A DNA stretch of 6,194 nucleotides, taken from positions 1 to 6,194 of the forward strand of contig JABFWM010000533.1 in assembly GCA_013362195.1 (NCBI GenBank), given 5' to 3'. Within the stretch, counting starts at the first letter, position 1. Each line of letters starts with the position of its first letter. Positions 1-6,000 of the stretch are shown piece by piece. Below the pieces are notes generated by a model. The model searched no databases and had not been told where the DNA came from. It saw only the letters and a list, made by a program, of their open reading frames with translations. Both the position numbers and the translations under genes were made by a program. This stretch comes from Acidobacteriota bacterium (GTDB taxonomy: Bacteria > Acidobacteriota > Vicinamibacteria > Vicinamibacterales > 2-12-FULL-66-21).

Positions 1-133
1 GTGGGTCCCGGACGATTTCGAATTCACGCGGACGTCGCGCCGCGGGATCTTCCACCTGAAGGTGGAAGCTACGAGCACGCGCGCTCCGAACGATTCCCTG
101 CCCTTGCCTTCACGCGGACGTCGCGCCGCGGCG
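1..133. repeat. Palindromic repeats downstream of uvrC
   Basis: No gene is supported here. A 23-bp sequence beginning TTCACGCGGACG and ending CGCCGCGG occurs identically at 23-45 and 109-131. The second copy ends 2 bp beyond the uvrC stop codon. Each copy can fold by pairing CGCGG with CCGCG (27-31 with 40-44; 113-117 with 126-130). Between them lies a perfect palindrome, CTTCCACCT (49-57) and AGGTGGAAG (60-68), separated by only 2 bp. This is the layout of a REP-type intergenic repeat cluster. It could form a structured 3' end for the uvrC transcript, but no T tract follows on the minus strand, so it is not a standard intrinsic terminator. Confidence 0.75.
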
Positions 134-2116
134 TCAGGTCTGTGCCGCGAAGTACGCGAGCACGGCATCGGCGCACTTTACCCCAACCACCGCGGTCAAT
201 TCCTCGCGATTCGCGCGGCGGACGCCGGCGACGCTGCCGAACGCGGTCAGGAGCGCCTTGCGGCGCCGCGGTCCGATGCCGGCAATGGCGTCGAGCGCCG
301 ACTGCAGGTCGCGCTTCGTGCGCGACTGGCGGTGGAAGGTGACGGCAAAGCGGTGCGCCTCGTCGCGAATGCGCTGAATCAGCAGCAGCGCCGGGCTCTC
401 GGCGGGCAGCGCGATCGGATCGACGTGCTCCCGGGTGAACAGCAGCTCCTCTTTCTTCGCGATCCCGACCGCGACCGCGTTGGACAGCCCGAGCTGCTCG
501 AGCGCCTGGTAGGCCGCCGCGAGCTGCCCCTTGCCGCCGTCGATCAGGATCAGATCCGGAAAGGGCCCGCCCTCTTCGACCACCTTCTTATATCGCCGGA
601 GCACGACCTCCTGCATCGAGGCGAAGTCGTCGAGAATGCGAGGGGCGAGGAGCGATGGGCGAGTGGCAACCGGGCTTGTCGGACCGGTTGGCGCGGTCCT
701 CGTCACGCTGTCCGGCAGTGAGGTTTCGCTCTTCGCAACGCCGTCCTGGTTTTCCGCCCCGCGCCGCTCCCCCTTCGCGCCTCGAATCCGGAACTTCCGA
801 TACTCGCTGCGCTTCATCCGCCCGTCTTCGCACATGACCATCGACGCGACCGTCTCGGCGCCCTGAATCGTGGAGATGTCGAAGCACTCGATCCGCCGCG
901 GAATCGACGGCAGGTTCAGGACGGCGCGGAGCGTCTCGAGCGCGTCGTAGTGTGCGGCCACGTTCTCGTTGAAACGCGTCTGATATGCGACCTGCGCGTT
1001 GCGCGCGGCCAGGTCGAGCAGGCCGCGCTTCTCGCCGCGCTTGGGGACGACGAGGCGCACGCGATATTCGGACCGATCCGTCAGCCACGCCTCGATCACC
1101 TCGGCGTCGGCCGGCGGCAGTTCGATCGGCACGTGGATCTCGGGCGGCGCGGGATGCTCCGCGTAGAACTGCTCGAGCGCCGCCTGCAGCACCTCGTCGT
1201 CCGCCAGAAGGCGGAAGCTGCCGGGTTCACTCGCCACCGCCGCGTCGTGCGCGGGATCGGTGACGAGCTCGCTGCGTTCCACCACCTTCCCGTTGCGGAC
1301 CTGGAACACCTGCACCACGGCGCCCGCCGGTCCGACCTTCAATCCGAAGGCATCGCGGTCGCCGAGCTCGGTGCCGGCCATCTTCTGCTGCCGCTGGCGG
1401 ACCGTCTCGATCGTGCGGATCGCATCGCGGAGCTGCGCCGCCTGCTCGAACCGTTCATCGCGCGCCGCGTCGCTCATGCGCGCCTTCAAGTCGGCGACGA
1501 GCTCGTCGTTGCGCCCTTCGAGAAACCATTTCGTGTGCTGCACGGCGACGCCGTACCTTTCCTCGGAGCAGATCGCCCGCACGCAGGGCGCGATGCAGCG
1601 GCGGATGTCGAATTCGAGGCACGGCCGCCCACGCTCGCCGGTAATCACCTCGTTGCACGATCGGATGCCGAACAGCCGATGCGTGAGCGCCATGGTCCGG
1701 CGCCCGAGCTTGGCGGGCATGAAGGGCCCGGCGTAAAAGTGCTCGTCCTTCTCGACGCGCCGCGCCACCAGGACGCGCGGGAAGGCCTCGCCGGTCGTGA
1801 GCTGCAGGTAGGGGTAGTTCTTGTCGTCGCGGAGCAGGATGTTGTACTTGGGCGCGCGCTGCTTGATGAGATGATTCTCGAGCGCGAGCGCCTCGACCAC
1901 CGAGTCGGTGACGATGAACTCGAGGCGCGACGCTTCGTCGAGCAGCGCGTCGTGCCGCGGGCTCATCCCGTGCGCGCCCAGGTAGCTGCGCACGCGGTCG
2001 CGCAGCACCCGGGCCTTGCCGACGTACAGCGTGTCGCCCGCCTCGTTGTAATAGAGGTAGACGCCGGGCTGCTCCGGCAAGCGGGCCATCTGCCCCTTGA
2101 GGTCCTGGATCGGCAT
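134..2116 (-). CDS. uvrC: UvrABC excinuclease subunit C
   Basis: Encodes the nuclease subunit of nucleotide excision repair, which cuts the damaged strand on both sides of a lesion after UvrA and UvrB load. The 660-residue protein has all the family parts. The GIY-YIG domain makes the 3' cut: G18-V-Y20, Y31-V-G33, R41 and E80. Cysteines 154, 166, 174 and 178 match the spacing of the UvrC iron-sulfur ligands. A UVR (UvrB-binding) helix pair lies at about 205-237. The RNase H-like domain makes the 5' cut, with likely acidic and histidine residues D413 (ECFDIS), D526 (LILIDGGKGQ) and H588 (RDEAHRF). A C-terminal helix-hairpin-helix pair lies at about 604-657. It is longer than the usual roughly 600 residues because of an insert at about 447-494, between the first catalytic strand and the DDFASM helix. 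The reading frame is intact through the insert. The ATG at 2116 gives the normal family N-terminus; no clear Shine-Dalgarno precedes it. Divergent from the lipid synthase gene. Confidence 0.97.
   Translation of the reverse strand: MPIQDLKGQMARLPEQPGVYLYYNEAGDTLYVGKARVLRDRVRSYLGAHGMSPRHDALLDEASRLEFIVTDSVVEALALENHLIKQRAPKYNILLRDDKNYPYLQLTTGEAFPRVLVARRVEKDEHFYAGPFMPAKLGRRTMALTHRLFGIRSCNEVITGERGRPCLEFDIRRCIAPCVRAICSEERYGVAVQHTKWFLEGRNDELVADLKARMSDAARDERFEQAAQLRDAIRTIETVRQRQQKMAGTELGDRDAFGLKVGPAGAVVQVFQVRNGKVVERSELVTDPAHDAAVASEPGSFRLLADDEVLQAALEQFYAEHPAPPEIHVPIELPPADAEVIEAWLTDRSEYRVRLVVPKRGEKRGLLDLAARNAQVAYQTRFNENVAAHYDALETLRAVLNLPSIPRRIECFDISTIQGAETVASMVMCEDGRMKRSEYRKFRIRGAKGERRGAENQDGVAKSETSLPDSVTRTAPTGPTSPVATRPSLLAPRILDDFASMQEVVLRRYKKVVEEGGPFPDLILIDGGKGQLAAAYQALEQLGLSNAVAVGIAKKEELLFTREHVDPIALPAESPALLLIQRIRDEAHRFAVTFHRQSRTKRDLQSALDAIAGIGPRRRKALLTAFGSVAGVRRANREELTAVVGVKCADAVLAYFAAQT
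635..778 (-). repeat. In-frame palindrome-bearing insert within uvrC
   Basis: This stretch encodes UvrC residues 447-494, which have no counterpart in typical UvrC, where FRI(R/K) runs almost directly into (D)DFASM. The peptide is low in hydrophobic residues and rich in Pro, Thr, Ser and Arg, so it is probably a disordered surface loop. At DNA level it holds a perfect inverted repeat, CAACCGG at 667-673 and CCGGTTG at 684-690, with a 10-bp loop. A second, imperfect one is centred near 713 (CTGTCCGGCAG with a G-T wobble, flanked by TCA and TGA). Palindromes inside an in-frame insert resemble the palindromic elements known inside Rickettsia genes. Origin from a mobile palindromic repeat is inference. 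The exact boundaries are approximate. Confidence 0.6.
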
Positions 2117-2157
2117 GGACTAGACTGTGTTGTTTCTCGCGGAATTCTGAACCTTCC

Positions 2158-2163
2158 ATTATA
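2158..2163 (-). promoter_or_regulatory. Probable -10 element for uvrC
   Basis: On the minus strand this reads TATAAT, a perfect sigma-70 -10 hexamer, in an AT-rich patch inside otherwise GC-rich DNA. It would start transcription near 2151, leaving a leader of about 35 nt before the uvrC ATG. No good -35 hexamer lies 16-18 bp upstream; that stretch is already inside the divergent lipid synthase gene. Its position before uvrC supports the call, but only the -10 is convincing. Confidence 0.5.
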
Positions 2164-2171
2164 TCAGCGAC

Positions 2172-2771
2172 ATGACCTTCACTGGGCTCATCGGGCGGAT
2201 CTTCAACGCCCCGCTGCGCGCGATCATTCGCGCCTGCGTGGCGCTCCGCATCCACCCGAACGTTCTCACCTTCGTCGGCGTGATCATCAACGCGGCCGCC
2301 GCCTGGCAGCTCGCCCTCGGCTGGTTCGTGACCGCGGGCGTCATCATGGTCGTCGCGAACATCTTCGATTACATCGACGGCAAGGTCGCGGTCGAGCTCG
2401 GCGCGGTGAGCAAGTTCGGCGGCTTCTGGGACTCGGTGATCGATCGCTTCTCCGACATCCTGCTGTTCATCGGCCTCATCTACCTCTACTCGCACCTGCG
2501 GCGGACCGACTACGTGATGGTGACGTCGCTCGCGATGATGTTCTCGATCATGACGAGCTACACGCGGGCGCGCGCCGAATCGATGATCACCAGGTGCAAG
2601 GTCGGGTTCATGGAGCGTCCCGAGCGCATCGTCCTCTTCATGATCGGCGCGTTCACGAACCGGATGGCGGCGGTGCTGTGGGTGATCCTGGTGCTGTCGA
2701 TCTTCACGGTCGCGGATCGCGTGATTCACACCTACCGAGAACTGCGGCAGCCGCGGCAGGCCGTCGCATGA
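2172..2771 (+). CDS. CDP-alcohol phosphatidyltransferase family membrane protein
   Basis: Integral membrane enzyme of the class that transfers a phosphatidyl group from a CDP-linked lipid to an alcohol such as glycerol-3-phosphate or inositol phosphate, making phospholipid headgroups. The 199-residue protein carries the family signature at 66-91: D66-xx-D69-G70-xx-A73-V74-x8-G83-xxx-D87-xxx-D91. All four metal-binding aspartates and both glycines are present. The usual Arg after Ala is Val (codon GTC at 2391-2393). The family's H-P-N-x-L-T entry motif is at 28-33. Hydrophobic segments at about 31-65, 97-108, 115-128 and 150-183 fit a multi-pass protein. The substrate cannot be told from sequence; pgsA-like or inositol-phosphate-type activity are both possible. 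No Shine-Dalgarno precedes the ATG, and an AT-rich TATATC lies 6 bp upstream of it, so a leaderless message is conceivable. Followed by a gene with an overlapping start. Confidence 0.9.
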   Translation: MTFTGLIGRIFNAPLRAIIRACVALRIHPNVLTFVGVIINAAAAWQLALGWFVTAGVIMVVANIFDYIDGKVAVELGAVSKFGGFWDSVIDRFSDILLFIGLIYLYSHLRRTDYVMVTSLAMMFSIMTSYTRARAESMITRCKVGFMERPERIVLFMIGAFTNRMAAVLWVILVLSIFTVADRVIHTYRELRQPRQAVA

Positions 2772-2971
2772 AGAACCCGGCGACGCTTCCCGGGCGCATT
2801 CTCTGGAACGCGTTCTTCTGGACCTACGAACGCGCGACCTGGCAGTACGACGTGATGGTGATCGCGATCCTCGCGTTCGTGTGGCTGACGCCGCCCGACT
2901 GGCTGGGCGATCCGATGGCGCAGGGCCTGGGCCCGGTTGGCTGGATCATCGACGCCCTGCGCGGCGGGTGA
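2768..2971 (+). CDS. Small single-pass membrane protein, function unknown
   Basis: A 67-residue protein of unrecognised family. Its ATG overlaps the TGA of the lipid synthase gene (ATGA at 2768-2771), which is the typical arrangement for translational coupling. It begins MKNPATLPGRILW, has an aromatic-rich stretch (FFWTYER) at about 16-22, one clear hydrophobic segment at about 29-41 (VMVIAILAFVWL), then a short tail rich in Pro, Gly and Trp ending GWIIDALRGG. The overlap and membrane character suggest it works with, or is co-made with, the upstream enzyme, for example as an accessory subunit; that is inference. It sits in a much longer open frame that runs antisense through uvrC, but only this last part looks protein-like. 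No strong ribosome binding site is needed if coupled. Confidence 0.7.
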   Translation: MKNPATLPGRILWNAFFWTYERATWQYDVMVIAILAFVWLTPPDWLGDPMAQGLGPVGWIIDALRGG

Positions 2972-3046
2972 TCGATCGTCGCTCGTGGTCCCGCGCAGGA
3001 CGGGTCCCGGGGTCCCCCTCAGTGCATACCGTCGCAGGCCGCTATC
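2972..3046. other. Convergent intergenic gap, no clear terminator
   Basis: These 75 bp separate the small membrane protein gene from tdk, which is read towards it. The stretch is GC-rich, with a tandem GGGTCCC-like motif at about 3002-3016 (GGGTCCC then GGGGTCCC) and short self-complementary pieces such as GGAC-GG-GTCC at about 2998-3007. I see no stem followed by a T tract on either strand, so how the two converging transcripts end is not evident. Confidence 0.5.
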
Positions 3047-3616
3047 TTACTGTCCGAGCCGCGGGTCGAAGCAGTGGCGGCAGCGCGCTTCGTAGGTGCC
3101 GGAGGCGCCGACGAGCACGCGTTCGCTGCTCGCGACGAGGCGCTGCGTGTGGTTCGCCGGAGCGCCGCACACCATGCAGATCGCCAGCGTCTTGGTGATG
3201 TATTCGGCAATCGCGAGCAGCTGCGGGATCGGCTCGAACGGCTTGCCGAGATAATCCTGATCGAGGCCGGCGACGATCACCCGCTTGCCCTGGTCGGCGA
3301 GCATGTTGCACACCGCCGGCAGCTCGGGATCGAAGAACTGCGCTTCGTCGATGCCCACGACCTCGGTATCGGCCGCGACCTCTCCGAGCAGTTCGCGCGA
3401 GCTGCTGATGTTCTGCGACTCGATGCGCATCGCGCTGTGCGAGGTGATGTGATCGCCGCTGTAGCGATCGTCGATGCGCGGCTTGAAGATCTGCACCTTG
3501 CGCCTGGCGATCTGCGCACGGCGCAGGCGGCGGATCAGCTCTTCGCTCTTGCCGCTGAACATGCTGCCCGCGATGACCTCGATCCAGCCGCCCCCGGGTC
3601 GGTGCTGGACGTCCAT
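3047..3616 (-). CDS. tdk: Thymidine kinase (type II, TK1-like)
   Basis: Phosphorylates thymidine to dTMP with ATP in the pyrimidine salvage pathway, in the cytoplasm. The 189-residue protein shows the whole family pattern. The P-loop is at 17-24 (GSMFSGKS), followed by EELIRRLRRAQIA. The Walker B region VVGIDEAQFF is at 86-95, with E91 as the expected catalytic base. AGLDQDYLGKPF lies at 116-127. A structural zinc site is formed by C147-x-x-C150 and C179-x-x-C182. The lasso-loop residues around 168-178 (LVGASGTYEAR) that hold thymidine are present. Length is normal for bacterial TK1-type enzymes. The ATG at 3616 overlaps the efp stop by one base (TGATG), so tdk is the second gene of an efp-tdk operon and is probably translated by reinitiation; no strong Shine-Dalgarno is seen. 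A longer upstream extension of the open frame runs antisense-like through efp and is not coding. Confidence 0.96.
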   Translation of the reverse strand: MDVQHRPGGGWIEVIAGSMFSGKSEELIRRLRRAQIARRKVQIFKPRIDDRYSGDHITSHSAMRIESQNISSSRELLGEVAADTEVVGIDEAQFFDPELPAVCNMLADQGKRVIVAGLDQDYLGKPFEPIPQLLAIAEYITKTLAICMVCGAPANHTQRLVASSERVLVGASGTYEARCRHCFDPRLGQ

Positions 3617-4179
3617 CAGAGTTTCTTCAGATACTCGCCCGTCTCGGTGTTCACGCGCACGACGTCGCCGACGTTGATGAAGGGGGGCACCTGCACGACG
3701 AGACCGGTCTCGAGCGTCGCCGGCTTGACCTGCGCGCTGGCCGTCGCTCCCTTGATGCCCGGCACCGTGTCGTCGACCTTCAGGTCCACGGTCAGCGGCA
3801 GCTCGATGCCGACCGGCTCGGACCCGTAGAACTCCACCTTGATCGTCGCTTCCGGCACCAGGTAGCTCGCCGCGTCGCCGAGCACCTCGGCGTCGATGTG
3901 GAGCTGCTCGTAGGTCTCGGTGTCCATGAAGTGATAGGACTCGCCGTCCTTGTACATGAACTGCATCTCGCGCTCGTCGAGCACGGCGCGGTCGAGGGAA
4001 TCTTCCGATCGCAGCTTCTGGTCCGACAGCGCGCCGGTGCGGATGTTGCGGAACTTGGCGCGGACGAAGCCGCGCAGGTTGCCGGGCGTGACGTGCTGCA
4101 GGTCGAGGACGCGGAACAGATCGTTGCCGACCTTGACGAGCATGCCCTTGCGAAGTCGAGTCGCTTGAATTGAGCTCAT
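3616..4179 (-). CDS. efp: Translation elongation factor P
   Basis: Binds stalled ribosomes between the P and E sites and helps form peptide bonds in runs of prolines. The 187-residue protein has normal length and all three beta-barrel domains: an N-terminal KOW-like domain (about 1-65), a central OB domain (about 67-127) and a C-terminal OB domain (about 130-187, with VVQVPPFINVGDVVRVNTETGEY). The loop that reaches the tRNA reads V30-T-P-G-N34-L-R36-G. In E. coli the equivalent residue is Lys-34, which receives beta-lysine. Here it is Asn (codon AAC, plus-strand 4078-4080), so lysylation by EpmA/EpmB or rhamnosylation of Arg as by EarP is not expected at this site. The start at 4179 gives the family N-terminus (MSSIQATRLRKGM). 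An AGGA lies only 2 nt before the ATG, so the ribosome binding site is poor. First gene of the efp-tdk unit, divergent from hsp20. Confidence 0.97.
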   Translation of the reverse strand: MSSIQATRLRKGMLVKVGNDLFRVLDLQHVTPGNLRGFVRAKFRNIRTGALSDQKLRSEDSLDRAVLDEREMQFMYKDGESYHFMDTETYEQLHIDAEVLGDAASYLVPEATIKVEFYGSEPVGIELPLTVDLKVDDTVPGIKGATASAQVKPATLETGLVVQVPPFINVGDVVRVNTETGEYLKKL

Positions 4180-4190
4180 GATCCTGAAAC

Positions 4191-4209
4191 GTCCCCATGG
4201 CGCGGGGAC
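4191..4209 (-). promoter_or_regulatory. Hairpin in the efp leader
   Basis: A perfect inverted repeat, GTCCCC at 4191-4196 and GGGGAC at 4204-4209 with a 7-nt loop, ends 11 nt before the efp ATG. If transcription starts at the -10 element at 4219-4224, the hairpin would fill most of the leader and sit beside the weak ribosome binding site. A role in tuning efp translation is inference; it could also be a protein-binding operator. Confidence 0.45.
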
Positions 4210-4218
4210 AAACGTCTA

Positions 4219-4224
4219 ATTGTA
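4219..4224 (-). promoter_or_regulatory. Probable -10 element for efp-tdk
   Basis: On the minus strand this reads TACAAT, five of six matches to the sigma-70 -10 consensus, placed 40 bp before the efp start in one of the few AT-rich spots of the region. A TTGGAC at 4235-4240 resembles a -35 box but is only 10 bp away, too close to pair with it. No good -35 lies at 16-18 bp. An inverted repeat (CCATTG 4225-4230, CAATGG 4238-4243) abuts it on the upstream side. Confidence 0.4.
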
Positions 4225-4243
4225 CCATTGCCGGGTCCAATGG
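4225..4243. promoter_or_regulatory. Inverted repeat next to the efp promoter, possible operator
   Basis: CCATTG at 4225-4230 and CAATGG at 4238-4243 form a perfect 6-bp inverted repeat with a 7-bp centre. An alternative pairing, CCGGG at 4231-4235 with CCCGG at 4244-4248, overlaps it, so the two folds exclude each other. The position directly upstream of the likely efp -10 element would suit a dimeric regulator. No regulator can be named. Confidence 0.35.
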
Positions 4244-4267
4244 CCCGGCCTGCGTGCGATTGACGCG

Positions 4268-4338
4268 GGGCGGGTCTTCAGGCCCGCCGGACGCGCCATG
4301 CGACTGAACACCGGGCGGGTCTTCGCACCCGCCGGACA
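4268..4338. repeat. Two tandem GC-rich hairpin repeats between efp and hsp20
   Basis: Two near-identical units lie 45 bp apart. Each starts GGGCGGGTCTTC and, after three variable bases, continues CCCGCCGGAC (4268-4292 and 4313-4337). Unit 1 folds into an 8-bp stem (GGCGGGTC, loop TTCA, GGCCCGCC, with one G-T wobble). Unit 2 folds into a 7-bp stem (GGCGGGT, loop CTTCGC, ACCCGCC). The variable inner bases still pair, which argues that the fold matters. Both genes are read away from this region, so these are not terminators for either neighbour. They are best described as REP-like palindromic elements. Confidence 0.8.
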
Positions 4339-4346
4339 GCGCGCCG

Positions 4347-4772
4347 ATGCCGTGCTACGATCCCATGATGCCGTGTGATCCCTTGCGCGACCTGCGCGCG
4401 TGGCAGGAGCGTCTCGAGCGGCTCGCGACGCAAAGTCCCACGTCCTGGGCGCCTCCCATCGACATCTACGAAACGGCGGACCAGTACGTGATCACGGCCG
4501 AGGTGCCGGGCCTCGCGCGCGATCAGATCGACGTCGCGATCGAAGACACCCGCATCACGCTGCGCGGCGCCCGAGCCGGGGCGACCGCCGAGGGCCCGAA
4601 CCGCCACTACCATCAGCTCGAACGCGGCTACGGCAGCTTCGCGCGGACGTTCGAATTCACCGACGCGATCCAGGCCGACAAGGTCTCGGCGGATCTGCAG
4701 CAGGGGGTGCTCACCGTCACCCTGCCGAAGCTCCCCGCCCCGCCGGTGCGGCGCATCCAGATCGAAGGGTGA
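4347..4772 (+). CDS. Hsp20 / alpha-crystallin family small heat-shock protein
   Basis: An ATP-independent chaperone that holds unfolding proteins in large cytoplasmic oligomers. Of 141 residues, about 34-130 form the alpha-crystallin domain, starting WAPPIDIYETADQYVITAEVPG and including the hallmark GVLTVTLPK near its end. The C-terminal I-x-I motif used for oligomer assembly is present (RRIQIEG). Two starts are possible. The ATG at 4347 gives MPCYDPMMPCDPLRD. The ATG at 4368 gives MPCDPLRDLRAWQERLERL, which fits the usual family N-terminus more closely. The bases around both starts are nearly the same (ATGCCGTG at 4347 and 4368), as if the start had been duplicated. Neither has a good Shine-Dalgarno. 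The stop is 3 bp before the protease gene, so the two are probably co-transcribed. No CIRCE element is visible. Confidence 0.93.
   Translation: MPCYDPMMPCDPLRDLRAWQERLERLATQSPTSWAPPIDIYETADQYVITAEVPGLARDQIDVAIEDTRITLRGARAGATAEGPNRHYHQLERGYGSFARTFEFTDAIQADKVSADLQQGVLTVTLPKLPAPPVRRIQIEG
4764..4769 (+). promoter_or_regulatory. Ribosome binding site of the protease gene
   Basis: GAAGGG, 6 nt before the ATG at 4776, is the best Shine-Dalgarno-like sequence in the window. It lies within the last codons of hsp20 and supports the 4776 start. Confidence 0.6.
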
Positions 4773-4775
4773 CGC

Positions 4776-5942
<1,167 letters not shown>

Positions 5943-5953
5943 GCGGCGTCCGA

Positions 5954-6000
5954 ACACCACGGGCCGCGACGAAACACCCCCGGGCCTCGTGGTGTCTTCT
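5954..6000 (+). terminator. Probable terminator after the hsp20-protease operon
   Basis: Beginning 11 bp after the stop codon, ACACCACG-GGCC (5954-5965) pairs with GGCC-T-CGTGGTGT (5983-5995). This is a 12-bp stem with one bulged T and a 17-nt loop. It is followed by CTTCT, a weak pyrimidine tract, not a true T run. Stem strength and position favour a terminator. The right arm also merges into the CTGTG repeat array that follows, so it may be partly a by-product of that repeat. Confidence 0.5.

Noticed and set aside
49..68. Intrinsic terminator for uvrC.
   Set aside because: The stem is good but there is no T tract after it on the minus strand, and a 2-nt loop would have to open to fold.
1..342. 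Plus-strand open frame starting with GTG at the left edge.
   Set aside because: It runs through palindromic repeats and then antisense to the end of uvrC; the Arg-rich translation has no recognisable domain.
635..778. Frameshift or intron-like interruption of uvrC.
   Set aside because: The frame stays open with no stop and conserved sequence resumes in the same frame, so it is an in-frame insertion and not a broken gene.
1455..2729. Long minus-strand open frame (424 codons) spanning the start of uvrC and the lipid synthase.
   Set aside because: It is out of frame with uvrC and antisense to the lipid synthase, and it resembles no protein.
950..2971. Very long open frame on the plus strand (673 codons) through uvrC and the lipid synthase.
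   Set aside because: It is antisense to conserved uvrC and out of frame with the conserved phosphatidyltransferase; its translation is Arg/His/Asp-rich as expected for a GC-rich shadow. Only its last 67 codons (2768-2971) look real.
4260..4265. TTGACG as the -35 box of an hsp20 promoter.
   Set aside because: At 16-18 bp downstream the sequence is GC-only (the first hairpin arm), with nothing like a -10 box.
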